Shown in pieces: positions 18,184 to 25,983 of a stretch of 64,000 bases of DNA (position 1 is its first letter; each line of letters begins with the position of its first letter). A model generated the notes under the pieces. It was not told where the DNA came from, searched no databases, and worked only from the letters and a program-made list of their open reading frames with translations. This DNA comes from Polyangiaceae bacterium (GTDB taxonomy: Bacteria > Myxococcota > Polyangia > Polyangiales > Polyangiaceae): contig JAICTU010000001.1 of NCBI GenBank assembly GCA_025936205.1, positions 4,696 to 68,695 on the forward strand, written 5' to 3'. The translations under genes and the position numbers were made by a program.

Positions 18184-19092
18184 TCACAGTCCGGCACCGG
18201 TGTAGCGGTACACCTTGACCCAATCATACTCTGCAGCGACCGGCGTGCCGCTCGGGTCGATCGGACCGGCCCAGTCGACCGCTGCCGAAGCCCAGATGGT
18301 CAGCAGAAGATTCATCGGCAACTTCAGATGCGCGATCTCGGTGTCCCACGTATGGAGCGGCTGAGCGTCGATGCTGAAGCGCGCCGCGCTCGGCGTCCAC
18401 TCGATCGCGTAGACGTGAAAATCAGCCGAGGGATCGAAGGCGAGCTGCTCCAGCTCGGGAAATTGCGTCGGGGTGACGGACTGGGTGACAGGCGCCGCTC
18501 GAGCCGGCCCGAGATACACCATCGAGTTGAACTGCACGCGATCCGAATAGCGACCCAGGTACTCGATATCGAGCTCGTTCCAGTCGTCCGCGGGCCAGGG
18601 CGTGTAGATCAGCACCAGTGATGAGACCACTCCCGAGCCCTTGGCGAGCCGCACGCGAGCCTCCACCTTGCCGAAGGTCAAGGTCTCCCGGGAGCGCATC
18701 TCCACCCCGCGAAACGGCTTGATCGGATCACCAGGCTCCGGCGTCAGCTGCAGGGCTGCGAGTCCGTTCTCGACGCGCAGGTTCTCGGTGGAGAACTGTG
18801 CCAGGTTGCTATCCCAGGTATGTGTCATCAGCTGCCAGCGCGCGGCATCGAAGGAGTCGAAGTCGTCCTGCCAGAGCAGCTCGAACTCGGACGGGGCGGG
18901 GTCCGGCTCCGGCGCGCCAGCAGGCGCCGGCTCCGCCGGAACTACCGCGCTCGAGTCAGCGCTGAGCGCAGGTGCCTGCACGTTCGGACGCTCGGGCTCC
19001 CCCACGCAGGCCGTGGAAACCGCGGAGAGCAGCAGGGTCAACGATCTTACAGCGGATCGGGGAGTCACGCGAGAGCCATCCCGGTGGGGCAT
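18184..19092 (-). CDS. GH16 endo-glucanase/galactanase-type enzyme, lipoprotein
   Basis: 302 residues from the ATG at 19092; a GTG eight codons downstream is an alternative start. Lipobox LSAVSTAC (Cys 29) and a ~40-residue Pro/Ala/Glu linker. The GH16 jelly roll covers about 68-302, with the catalytic block NELDIEYLG (nucleophile E173, helper D175, acid/base E177), WQDDFDSFDAARW at the domain start and AAEYDWVKVYRY at the end, which are standard GH16 landmarks. GH16 members cut beta-1,3/1,4-glucans, galactans or xyloglucan; the sequence does not settle which. Probably co-transcribed with the AraC regulator. Confidence 0.9.
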   Translation of the reverse strand: MPHRDGSRVTPRSAVRSLTLLLSAVSTACVGEPERPNVQAPALSADSSAVVPAEPAPAGAPEPDPAPSEFELLWQDDFDSFDAARWQLMTHTWDSNLAQFSTENLRVENGLAALQLTPEPGDPIKPFRGVEMRSRETLTFGKVEARVRLAKGSGVVSSLVLIYTPWPADDWNELDIEYLGRYSDRVQFNSMVYLGPARAAPVTQSVTPTQFPELEQLAFDPSADFHVYAIEWTPSAARFSIDAQPLHTWDTEIAHLKLPMNLLLTIWASAAVDWAGPIDPSGTPVAAEYDWVKVYRYTGAGL

Positions 19093-19563
19093 GCCTCCCC
19101 GTAGCTGGGCTCGATCGGCCCGTCTTCGCAGATTGTGGGCTCCAAACGGCGAGCGCATGCTGATCGATGAGGTCCGAGCCTCCAGGGTGGCGCAGCGACC
19201 AATACCTGACAGCCGAGTATCTGTCCCAGAGTGATGCACTCATCACGCGAGGCGCCGAGCTGGCTGCGCCCTGTCACCAGGCAAGCCTCAGCCACCGCGT
19301 CTCATCCTGCGCTGACGCAAAACAGAATAACGGCTGTCGCAACGGCACCTTCCCATTGCGTCGCGAGACGGGCCACGGCGATGCTCGCTGGCTGAAATCC
19401 GCTTTTGCGTCGCTGCGGAGTGGCTCGCAACTCTGCGGATTGAAATCGGGCCGCGCTTGTCCCACCATGATCCGGCGCACTACGCAGGTGCGAGCATAGA
19501 GCCCTGCCCACGGTGGGAGCCGTCATCGGCGACTCCTGGCGGCGGCGGCACCAGGAGCATAGT
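19093..19563. other. intergenic, divergent promoter region of GH16 and DUF1592 remnant
   Basis: This 471-base gap holds TGACGCAAAA at 19313-19322 and CTTTTGCGTC at 19402-19411, the same pair as upstream of the GH10 gene. The bases after TGACGCAAA (CAGAATAACGGC here, CAGGAAGAATGGC there) also look related. No coding sequence is apparent. Confidence 0.45.
19313..19411. promoter_or_regulatory. candidate operator pair upstream of GH16 gene
   Basis: Inverted words TGACGCAAAA (19313-19322) and CTTTTGCGTC (19402-19411), about 80 bases apart, match the pair at 2206-2276. They lie roughly 220-320 bases upstream of the GH16 start. A shared regulator of xylanase and glucanase genes is a hypothesis. Confidence 0.35.
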
Positions 19564-20453
19564 TTGTCCGACTCTTCATGGTCGCGAAGTGGTCGCTACC
19601 CCGATCGCCGCCAGCTCGCGGCTCTGACTCTCCTCTTTGCCGGCGCCTGCGCGAGCGGTTGTGACGACGGGGTGATTTCAGGGGGCGTGCGCGCCGCGGC
19701 AGCAGCACCGGGAGGCGAGTCCGTCCCCGCCGGCGAGGCCGCCAGCGTTCCCACTTCGAACCTGCCGCTCGATGGCAGCCCGATCTTCTCGCAGTTCATC
19801 CGCCTCACACATCAGCAGTGGGAGCAGAGCGTGCGAGACCTGCTGCGCCTCGATGCCGTGCCGCGTCTCTCGGACAGCTTCACCGGCGATCCGCCAGAGG
19901 GCATCTTCTCGAACGACGAGCGAGCCCTGCTCGTCACGCCGAATCTCAGTCTGGACTATCAGCGGGCGGCGGAGCAACTCGCCGAACGGGTAGCGCACGA
20001 CGCTCAGGCGCTCGGGCGCCTCGACGGCGTGGGTGATTCTGCGGCGTTCATCCGCGCGCTCGGGCGGCGCACGTACCGCCGACCGATGGCAGCCGACGAG
20101 CTGCAGCGCTATCAGGCGCTGTTTGCGCTCGGCCCCACGGCGCTTGGCAGTGGCGACGATTTCGCCGATGGGGCGCAGCTCGTGATCGAAGCGATGCTGC
20201 AGTCTCCACATTTCGTGTACCGCACCGAGCTGGAGGACGACGGTCAAGCGCTGAACGGCTACGAGATCGCCTCCAAGCTTTCTTTCCTGCTGCGCAACAC
20301 CACGCCGGACGATGCTCTGCTCGACGCGGCCGAGTCCGGTCAGTTCGACACCAACGCTGGGATCGTGGCACGAGCGCGGCAGATGCTCGACCAGCCCGAC
20401 GCGGCGGCGGTAGCAGCCCGCTTTCATTCCGAGTTGTTCGGGCTGGATCGCTA
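19564..20453 (+). pseudogene. truncated DUF1592-family lipoprotein (5' part)
   Basis: A TTG at 19564 preceded by AGGAG at 19553-19557 gives a lipoprotein signal ending in CASGC; a GTG at 19513 is an alternative. The readable part matches the N-terminal half of planctomycete/myxobacterial DUF1592 proteins: LTHQQWEQSVRDLLRL (DUF1587-like), RRTYRRPMAADEL (DUF1595-like), QLVIEAMLQSPHFVYRTE and YEIASKLSFLLRNTTPDDALL (DUF1592). After RFHSELFGLDRY (near 20450) homology stops. The frame stays open to 20814 only as Arg/Ser-rich nonsense, while a Vgb-type propeller begins in another frame. The DUF1588, DUF1585 and C-terminal heme parts are missing. Compare the intact gene at 56818-59163. Confidence 0.75.
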
Positions 20454-21278
20454 CTCTGGTTCACTCAACAGATCAACAATCGCATCTCGCGCATCACGCC
20501 GGGCGCGCAGTTCCAGAGCTACGATCTCCCGACCCCGGCGAGCGGCCCGCTCGCCATCACGACGGGCTCCGATGGCAATCTCTGGTTCACCGAAGCCGCC
20601 GCGGCCGCGAACAAGATCGGGCGCATCACGCCCGGCGGGCAAATCAGCGAGTATGCGATCCCGACGCCCGCGAGCAATCCCACGGGCATCACGCAAGGAC
20701 CCGGTGAGGAGCTCTGGTTCACGCTGCACGACGTGGCCAAGATCGGCAAGATCACGCGCGCCGGAGAGATCACCGAGTACTCCATTCCATCCGGCAATCG
20801 ACCGAACCGGCTGATCAAGGGACCTGACGGCAATCTCTGGTTCACGCTCACGGCCGCCAATGCCATCGGTCGCCTGACACCTCTGGGCCAGGTTTCGGAG
20901 TACACCATTCCGACCTCGGCGAGCGACCCTTACGACCTCGCGCTCGGGCCGGACGGCAACCTCTGGTTCACGGAGCTGTCCTCCAACAAGATCGGCCGCA
21001 TCAGCAACCTCGCGGGCGGCGGCAACGCGCTGGCCAGCGAGGGCGGCGCGCGAGGTGGGAAGCTGGGCGCAGACACCGCTTGCCGCAAGGATACCGATTG
21101 CGTCGACTCCGGGAAGACCTGCGGCGGAGACGTCTGCGGCGTCGCTCAGGTCTGCGTGCTGGCCGTGAGTGGCGATCCCGGCACCTGCGCCAGCGACAAC
21201 GACTGCTGGTGCAAAGGCCGCGGCGCCACCTGCGCGGACGGTCATTGCAGCTTCACCAGCGCGGACGGACGCGAGTAG
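20445..21278 (+). pseudogene. Vgb-like (virginiamycin B lyase type) beta-propeller, 5'-truncated
   Basis: In the frame beginning at 20445 the sequence reads as repeated propeller blades with LWFT signatures (five copies, such as GNLWFTE and GEELWFTL), each followed by an IGRIT/IGKIT strand and an EY-IPTP turn, as in SMP-30/Vgb-type propellers. After residue ~190 comes a Cys-rich tail (DTDCVDSGKTCGG, CASDNDCWC) of the myxobacterial surface type. There is no start codon or signal peptide; the 5' part is replaced by the DUF1592 fragment in a different frame. An internal ATG (20733) would give only the last two blades. It is probably non-functional unless the junction is an assembly error. Confidence 0.7.
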
Positions 21279-21311
21279 CTCTCGCTGCACGGCAAGCGCG
21301 GTGTTTCAGCG

Positions 21312-22391
21312 GTGAGCCTGCTCTCAGGAGCTCTGTGCCCCGGCTGCCGGCGCGCGCTGGAGGTTGGCTCCGCGCAGGAGGCGATCGCCTGCGCCGGTTG
21401 CCAGCAGGCCTACCCGAGGGTGGCCGGCATTCCCGTGCTGCTGCCGGGCCCAGCTCGGCACCTGGAGCTCTGGCGCGGGCAACTCGGGCTCTTGCTGGAA
21501 CGGGGGCAGCGCACGCGCAGCGCGCTGCTGGACGCCGCCGGCGAGCCACAGCTCAGCCCGATGACGCGCGCTCGGCTGAGCGCGCTCGCCCAGGCCGTCC
21601 AGGATCAGGTCGCCGAGGTGGCGGCCGTCCTCGCTCCCGCTCTGGGCGGCGCGGCCGCCGCAGCGGGCGGCCTGCCGCGCGGCGTTGTCGAATACATCGG
21701 CTACCTGTATCGAGACTGGGGCTGGCCCGCGCTGGGCTACGATGAAAATGAGCCTGCACTTGCAGAGCTCGCGCAGCTGCTCGAGGGCGCCCAGCTCGGC
21801 CGCACGCTGATCCTCGGCGCCGGCGCGTGCGGATTGGCGCAGCAGCTTCATCTGCGCCACCGGGCGAGCGAGACGGTCGCCATCGACATCGACCCCTACC
21901 TGCTCGTGATCGCAGACCGGGTGCTGCGCGGCGACAGCATCCGGCTCACGGAAGCGTCGCTGAAGTGGATCGATGCCGGCGAGGTATCTCGCCAGTGGCT
22001 GTTACGATCCAGCGGCGCCCCGCTGGACCGGGAGGCATTTCGCTGCGTCTTCGCCGACGGCCTTGCGCCGCCCTTCGCTCCCGAGAGCTTCGACACGGTG
22101 GTGACCGCCTGGTTCATCGATCAGGTCGTCCGCGACTTGCCCGCATTCCTCGGCCTGCTGCGCCAGCTGCTGCGCCCCGGCGGCCGCTGGCTCAATCAAG
22201 GCCCGCTGGTGTATCCGGAACAAACGCCGTTCGAACGGCGCCCTGCGCGCCAGGAGCTGTTCGAGCTGGCGCGCGGCGCGGGCCTGATCGTGGGCGGCTG
22301 GACGCGCAGCTCGCATCGCTATCTCGTCTCCCCGCTGACCGGCAACGGCAAGATCGAATCCGTGCTGAGCTTCGTCGCGATGCGCCGTTGA
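21312..22391 (+). CDS. class I SAM-dependent methyltransferase with N-terminal zinc-ribbon motif
   Basis: 359 residues, GTG start. The first 35 residues hold CPGC and CAGC separated by 18 residues, followed by RVAGIPVLLPGP, the Trm112-like zinc ribbon seen at the start of some methyltransferases. The Rossmann domain has motif I in LILGAGACGLA, the acidic VAIDIDPYLLV, and later FADGLAPPF and FDTVVTAWFIDQV. The segment YLYRDWGWPALGYDENEPAL recalls the RDW...E block of carnosine N-methyltransferase-like (N2227) proteins, so a small-molecule or peptide N-methyltransferase is possible. Substrate unknown. It is convergent with the Cys-rich repeat gene. Confidence 0.75.
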   Translation: MSLLSGALCPGCRRALEVGSAQEAIACAGCQQAYPRVAGIPVLLPGPARHLELWRGQLGLLLERGQRTRSALLDAAGEPQLSPMTRARLSALAQAVQDQVAEVAAVLAPALGGAAAAAGGLPRGVVEYIGYLYRDWGWPALGYDENEPALAELAQLLEGAQLGRTLILGAGACGLAQQLHLRHRASETVAIDIDPYLLVIADRVLRGDSIRLTEASLKWIDAGEVSRQWLLRSSGAPLDREAFRCVFADGLAPPFAPESFDTVVTAWFIDQVVRDLPAFLGLLRQLLRPGGRWLNQGPLVYPEQTPFERRPARQELFELARGAGLIVGGWTRSSHRYLVSPLTGNGKIESVLSFVAMRR

Positions 22392-22403
22392 GTGGAACGC
22401 GCG

Positions 22404-23759
22404 TCAGAAGTCGCAGGGCGCCGAACCCAGGATCGCGTCGGCGAGGCCCACGCCGGGGCCGTTCGTGCCGCCGAAGCGGGTGTTGTCGCACACGCTGCCG
22501 GGCTCATCCGAACAACCCGGTGCGTAGCGCACGGGGCAGGCGTCCGGGTTGGCCGCCAAGCAGTCGAGGAAGGCCTGGCAGTTCGCTGCGGCGCCGGGAC
22601 CGTTGCTGTTGCAGTTGATGGCGCTGACCAGCCGGCGCGCGCAGCGTGTGCAGTCGACGCGCGTGCCACCGCAGCAGAGCCCATCCTGGCAGGCGCCGCT
22701 CTGGCAATCCGTGTCCGCGCTGCAGCCCCGGCCGGGCGGGCACAGGCCGCACACGCCACCACAGTCGACGCCCGTCTCGGTGCCGTTGCGGCGCCCGTCG
22801 TTGCAGTCCGCGCATCGCCGATTGATGCAGCTGTTGCTCGCGCAGTCCGCGTTAGCGGCGCAGGCATTGCCCACGCCGCAGCGGGCGCAAGCAGGGTCGG
22901 CTCCGCCGCAGTCAGTGTCTGTCTCCGTACCATTGCGCACGCCGTCCGCGCAGGGTGGACGCCGGCACGTCCCCTGCCGGCAGGAGCCGCTCTGGCACTG
23001 CGTGTTGGCGCTGCACGGGCTGCCCAGCGCACAGCCACCGCAACTCGCGTTGCCACAGTCGACGTAGGGTTCGTTACCGTTGAGCACGCCGTCGTCGCAG
23101 CGCGCTGCCTGGCAGCACAGCGCGACGCCGGCTGCACAACCCGCGGCGCCACACACGCCGCTCTGACAGTCCGCGCCGTGCGCGCAGGGCTGATCTTCAG
23201 CGCAGCTCGGACAGGCGCCGCCGCAATCGACGCCGGTCTCGTCCTGGTTCTCGACGGCATCGTTGCAAGTCGCTGCCTGGCAGCTGCCCGTGCTGCTGCA
23301 CACGCCGCTGGAGCAGTCCTTGCCTGTTCGGCAATGAGCACCCACCGTGCACCCCGGGCACGAGCCGCCGCAGTCGACGTCGCTCTCGGTGCCATTCAGG
23401 CGATGGTCGAGAACGCAGTCGGGTCCGGGCTCCCCCGGGTTGGTAGCGTCGTCGCGTGTCGCCGCCTGGCAGCTGCCGGCGAGGCACACCTGGCCCTCAC
23501 AATCGGCGTCCGTCGCGCAGCGACTGCCGGGCGACAGCTCGATCGGACAGCCGGCGAGCTCGCTGCCCTGACCGCAGCCCGGGTTGGGCTGGGCTTGTGG
23601 CGACAGCGGCTCGGAGGAGGTCTGCTCGCCCGAGGGGGGCGGCTCTCTGCCGTCGACGGACGGTGGGTTCCAGTCGGGGCCCAGCGTGCAAGCGAAGAAC
23701 GCGCTGAGCATGGCACACCCGGCGGCGGCCAGCGCTCGGAGCCTGACAGGTGGGGACAT
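22404..23759 (-). CDS. Cys-rich tandem-repeat lipoprotein
   Basis: 451 residues from the ATG at 23759 (GGAG eight bases upstream), with a lipoprotein signal ending in SAFFAC. After a Pro/Ser linker there are five tandem units of about 40 residues following the scheme C-DG-xNGxExxVDCGG-xC-xxC-xxGxxC-xxxxDC-xSGxC. They end in a non-repeated C-terminal domain with eight more Cys. Such units are common in large secreted proteins of Polyangiales; their function is unknown, and tight disulfide packing and adhesion or binding are usually assumed. Convergent with the methyltransferase and divergent from the third GH39 gene. Confidence 0.8.
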   Translation of the reverse strand: MSPPVRLRALAAAGCAMLSAFFACTLGPDWNPPSVDGREPPPSGEQTSSEPLSPQAQPNPGCGQGSELAGCPIELSPGSRCATDADCEGQVCLAGSCQAATRDDATNPGEPGPDCVLDHRLNGTESDVDCGGSCPGCTVGAHCRTGKDCSSGVCSSTGSCQAATCNDAVENQDETGVDCGGACPSCAEDQPCAHGADCQSGVCGAAGCAAGVALCCQAARCDDGVLNGNEPYVDCGNASCGGCALGSPCSANTQCQSGSCRQGTCRRPPCADGVRNGTETDTDCGGADPACARCGVGNACAANADCASNSCINRRCADCNDGRRNGTETGVDCGGVCGLCPPGRGCSADTDCQSGACQDGLCCGGTRVDCTRCARRLVSAINCNSNGPGAAANCQAFLDCLAANPDACPVRYAPGCSDEPGSVCDNTRFGGTNGPGVGLADAILGSAPCDF

Positions 23760-23952
23760 CGTGGTACTCCGGCGGCGCCCAGCGCCGCGGCCAATCGGCG
23801 CCATCGTATTCCAAATGAGCCTGCAACGGCGAAACTGCGCCGCCTCGAGACCGCCAAAACCGCGCGACATGGCCATTTTTGCGCGGCACCCGCGCAGGCT
23901 TTCGCTGTTGCACCGCGGCAATCGCACACTCGAGCACACACCCTGGCGACGC

Positions 23953-23989
23953 AAATTCGAATTTGGCGAGCCCGAATTCGAAGCTCGGG
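23953..23989. promoter_or_regulatory. palindromes upstream of third GH39 gene
   Basis: AAATTCGAATTT at 23953-23964 is a perfect 12-bp palindrome, and CCCGA...TCGGG (23971-23989) is a second dyad beside it. They lie about 70-105 bases upstream of the GH39 start, in A/T-rich sequence rare in this DNA, and the preceding GACGCAAA resembles the words near GH10 and GH16. A regulator site is plausible but not shown. Confidence 0.4.
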
Positions 23990-24057
23990 GCTGGCCTGGC
24001 GGCGAAGTGCCTGAAGGCAAGGTCGCGCGAGCGGCAGCACGGCTGGTAAGAGCAGGA

Positions 24058-25668
24058 ATGCAGTTTACGTCGCACGTGCTGGCAACGACCCTCCTGCTCT
24101 CCGCCTGCACGCCCGTGGCAGCGCCGGGGTCATTGGCCCCAGCGGTCGATCGCCCCTCCGATCGACGGATCAGAGTCGATGCGGCTTCGCCGAAGATTCC
24201 GCGAGACCTCTTCGCCGAGCTCGCTGTCGGCTCAGACTACCCCGGCACACTGCTTCGGGATGACAGCCTCGCGCAGCTCCAGCTCGTCCACGAAGAGCTT
24301 GGTTTCCGGTACGTTCGATTCCACGGCATCTTTCACGACGTACTCGGCACGTATCGTGAGAAGGACGGGCACCCCATCTACAGCTGGTCCGAGATCGATC
24401 GCCTGTATGACCGTCTACTCGCCATCGGCATCCGGCCTTTCGTCGAGCTCGGCTTCACCCCGGACGCGATGAAGACCAGCGAACAGACGATCTTTTTCTG
24501 GAAGGGCAATACGTCGCATCCGGATCCGGAAAAATGGCGGCGCTTGATCGACGCCTTCGCACGCCACCTGCTCGATCGTTATGGGCGCGCTGAAGTCCGG
24601 CAATGGTTCTTCGAGGTCTGGAACGAGCCCAACCTCGCTCAGTTCTGGGAGCACGCCGATCAGGCAGCGTATTTCGATCTTTACGCGCAGACCGCGCAAA
24701 CGCTGAAGGCTATCGATCCCGAGTTGAAGGTCGGCGGCCCCTCCACCGCAGGCGCCGCGTGGATCTGCGAGTTTCTCGCCCACGTCGCGGAACGACACCT
24801 ACCCATCGACTTCGTAACGACGCACACCTATGGGGTCGACGGTGGATTTCTCGATGAGCACGGGCAAGCCGACACCAAGCTCTCGCCGTCCGCTGAGGCG
24901 ATCACGGGCGACGTGCGCCGCGTCCGGCGCCAGATCGAGTCGTCCCCATTGCCCGGCTTGTCGCTCTATTTCACGGAGTGGAGCACCAGCTACACGCCGC
25001 GGGATTCGGTGCACGATAGCTATCACAGCGCCTCCTATATCCTGACCAAGCTGAAGGAGAGCGCGGGGGCGGCCCAGGGGATGAGCTACTGGACGTTCAG
25101 CGATCTATTCGAGGAGCCTGGCCCGCCCACTGCGCCCTTCCAGGGCGGTTTTGGCCTATTGAACCCGCAGGGCGTTCGCAAGCCGGCCTACTTCGCCTAC
25201 AAGTATCTGCATCAACTCGGCGGACGCGCGATCGACACGGGCGATCCGCAGAGCATCGCCGCCAGCGACGGCGAAGGCGAAGGCGTGCAAGTGCTCGCGT
25301 GGAACTACACTCCACCGGACCAGCCCGTCAGCAATCGGTCCTACTTCACCAAGGTGCATCCGGCAGCAAAACTGGCGCCGCTGGCCATCGCGTTCGCCGG
25401 CATGGCTCCGGGACGGTACGAGGCGCGCATCCACCTTACGGGATTCGAACAAAACGATGCGTACAGCGCGTATCTGAAGCTCGGCTCACCCGACCAGCTC
25501 ACGCCGGCACAGCTGGAACAGCTCCAGACATTGACGCGCGATGAGCCGGAGCTCCGGACGCTGGAGATCGATTCTTCCGGATCAGCCCTGCTGACGCTGC
25601 CCTGGCGCGAATACGACGTCGTACTCGTCCATTTGAAGCGCCTCTCTCCCGCCGCTCTAGGCCGCTGA
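24058..25668 (+). CDS. GH39 beta-xylosidase, lipoprotein
   Basis: 536 residues from the ATG at 24058; the long frame upstream has no coding bias. Lipobox LLLSAC (Cys 17). The GH39 barrel spans about 40-370: RVDAASPKIPRDLF at the start, RYVRFHGIFHD near 84-94, acid/base E190 in FEVWNEPNLAQFW and nucleophile E307 in YFTEWSTSY, followed by MSYWTFSDLFEE. The C-terminal ~150 residues form the usual GH39 beta-sandwich (VLAWNYTPP, YEARIHLTGFEQNDAYSAYLKLGSP). Of the three GH39 proteins in the window this is the closest to textbook beta-xylosidases. It stands alone, with operator-like palindromes upstream. Confidence 0.92.
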   Translation: MQFTSHVLATTLLLSACTPVAAPGSLAPAVDRPSDRRIRVDAASPKIPRDLFAELAVGSDYPGTLLRDDSLAQLQLVHEELGFRYVRFHGIFHDVLGTYREKDGHPIYSWSEIDRLYDRLLAIGIRPFVELGFTPDAMKTSEQTIFFWKGNTSHPDPEKWRRLIDAFARHLLDRYGRAEVRQWFFEVWNEPNLAQFWEHADQAAYFDLYAQTAQTLKAIDPELKVGGPSTAGAAWICEFLAHVAERHLPIDFVTTHTYGVDGGFLDEHGQADTKLSPSAEAITGDVRRVRRQIESSPLPGLSLYFTEWSTSYTPRDSVHDSYHSASYILTKLKESAGAAQGMSYWTFSDLFEEPGPPTAPFQGGFGLLNPQGVRKPAYFAYKYLHQLGGRAIDTGDPQSIAASDGEGEGVQVLAWNYTPPDQPVSNRSYFTKVHPAAKLAPLAIAFAGMAPGRYEARIHLTGFEQNDAYSAYLKLGSPDQLTPAQLEQLQTLTRDEPELRTLEIDSSGSALLTLPWREYDVVLVHLKRLSPAALGR

Positions 25669-25983
25669 CCAGAAGCGGACTGCGCGTTTCGTCTGGATTT
25701 CAGAGCGCTCCAAACAATGTTTCGGAGCTGCCGATGGCGCGCGCGTTAAGGACGAGTCCACACTGTTTCGAACATGCAACAACAGCAATCACGCGCGCAG
25801 AGTGATGCAACGCAATTTCCAAGTGGTGTCCCTGAAGGGTGACTCCGATCTCCTGGCACGGCTCGGTTTCTGCTGCGGTCACGATCTGTCCCTCCGACAT
25901 GGAACGCACGCAGCGACGCGTCTAAAATGGAGTGAAGCGTGATCCTCGGCCGTGAGATGACGGCCGTGGAGGAACCCAGGCTG
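25669..25983. other. intergenic before narK-like gene
   Basis: 315 bases without a convincing gene. It contains two possible translation starts for the transporter: GTG 25939 with GGAG at 25929-25932, and ATG 25984 with GGAGGA at 25968-25973. No terminator-like hairpin with a T-run is seen after the GH39 gene. Confidence 0.4.

Noticed and set aside
22392..24014. 540-codon plus-strand ORF antisense to the Cys-rich repeat gene
   Set aside because: Mirror image of the repeated Cys-rich gene. Its apparent Ala/Val repeats come from the repeat DNA, and the minus strand has the signal peptide and disulfide pattern.
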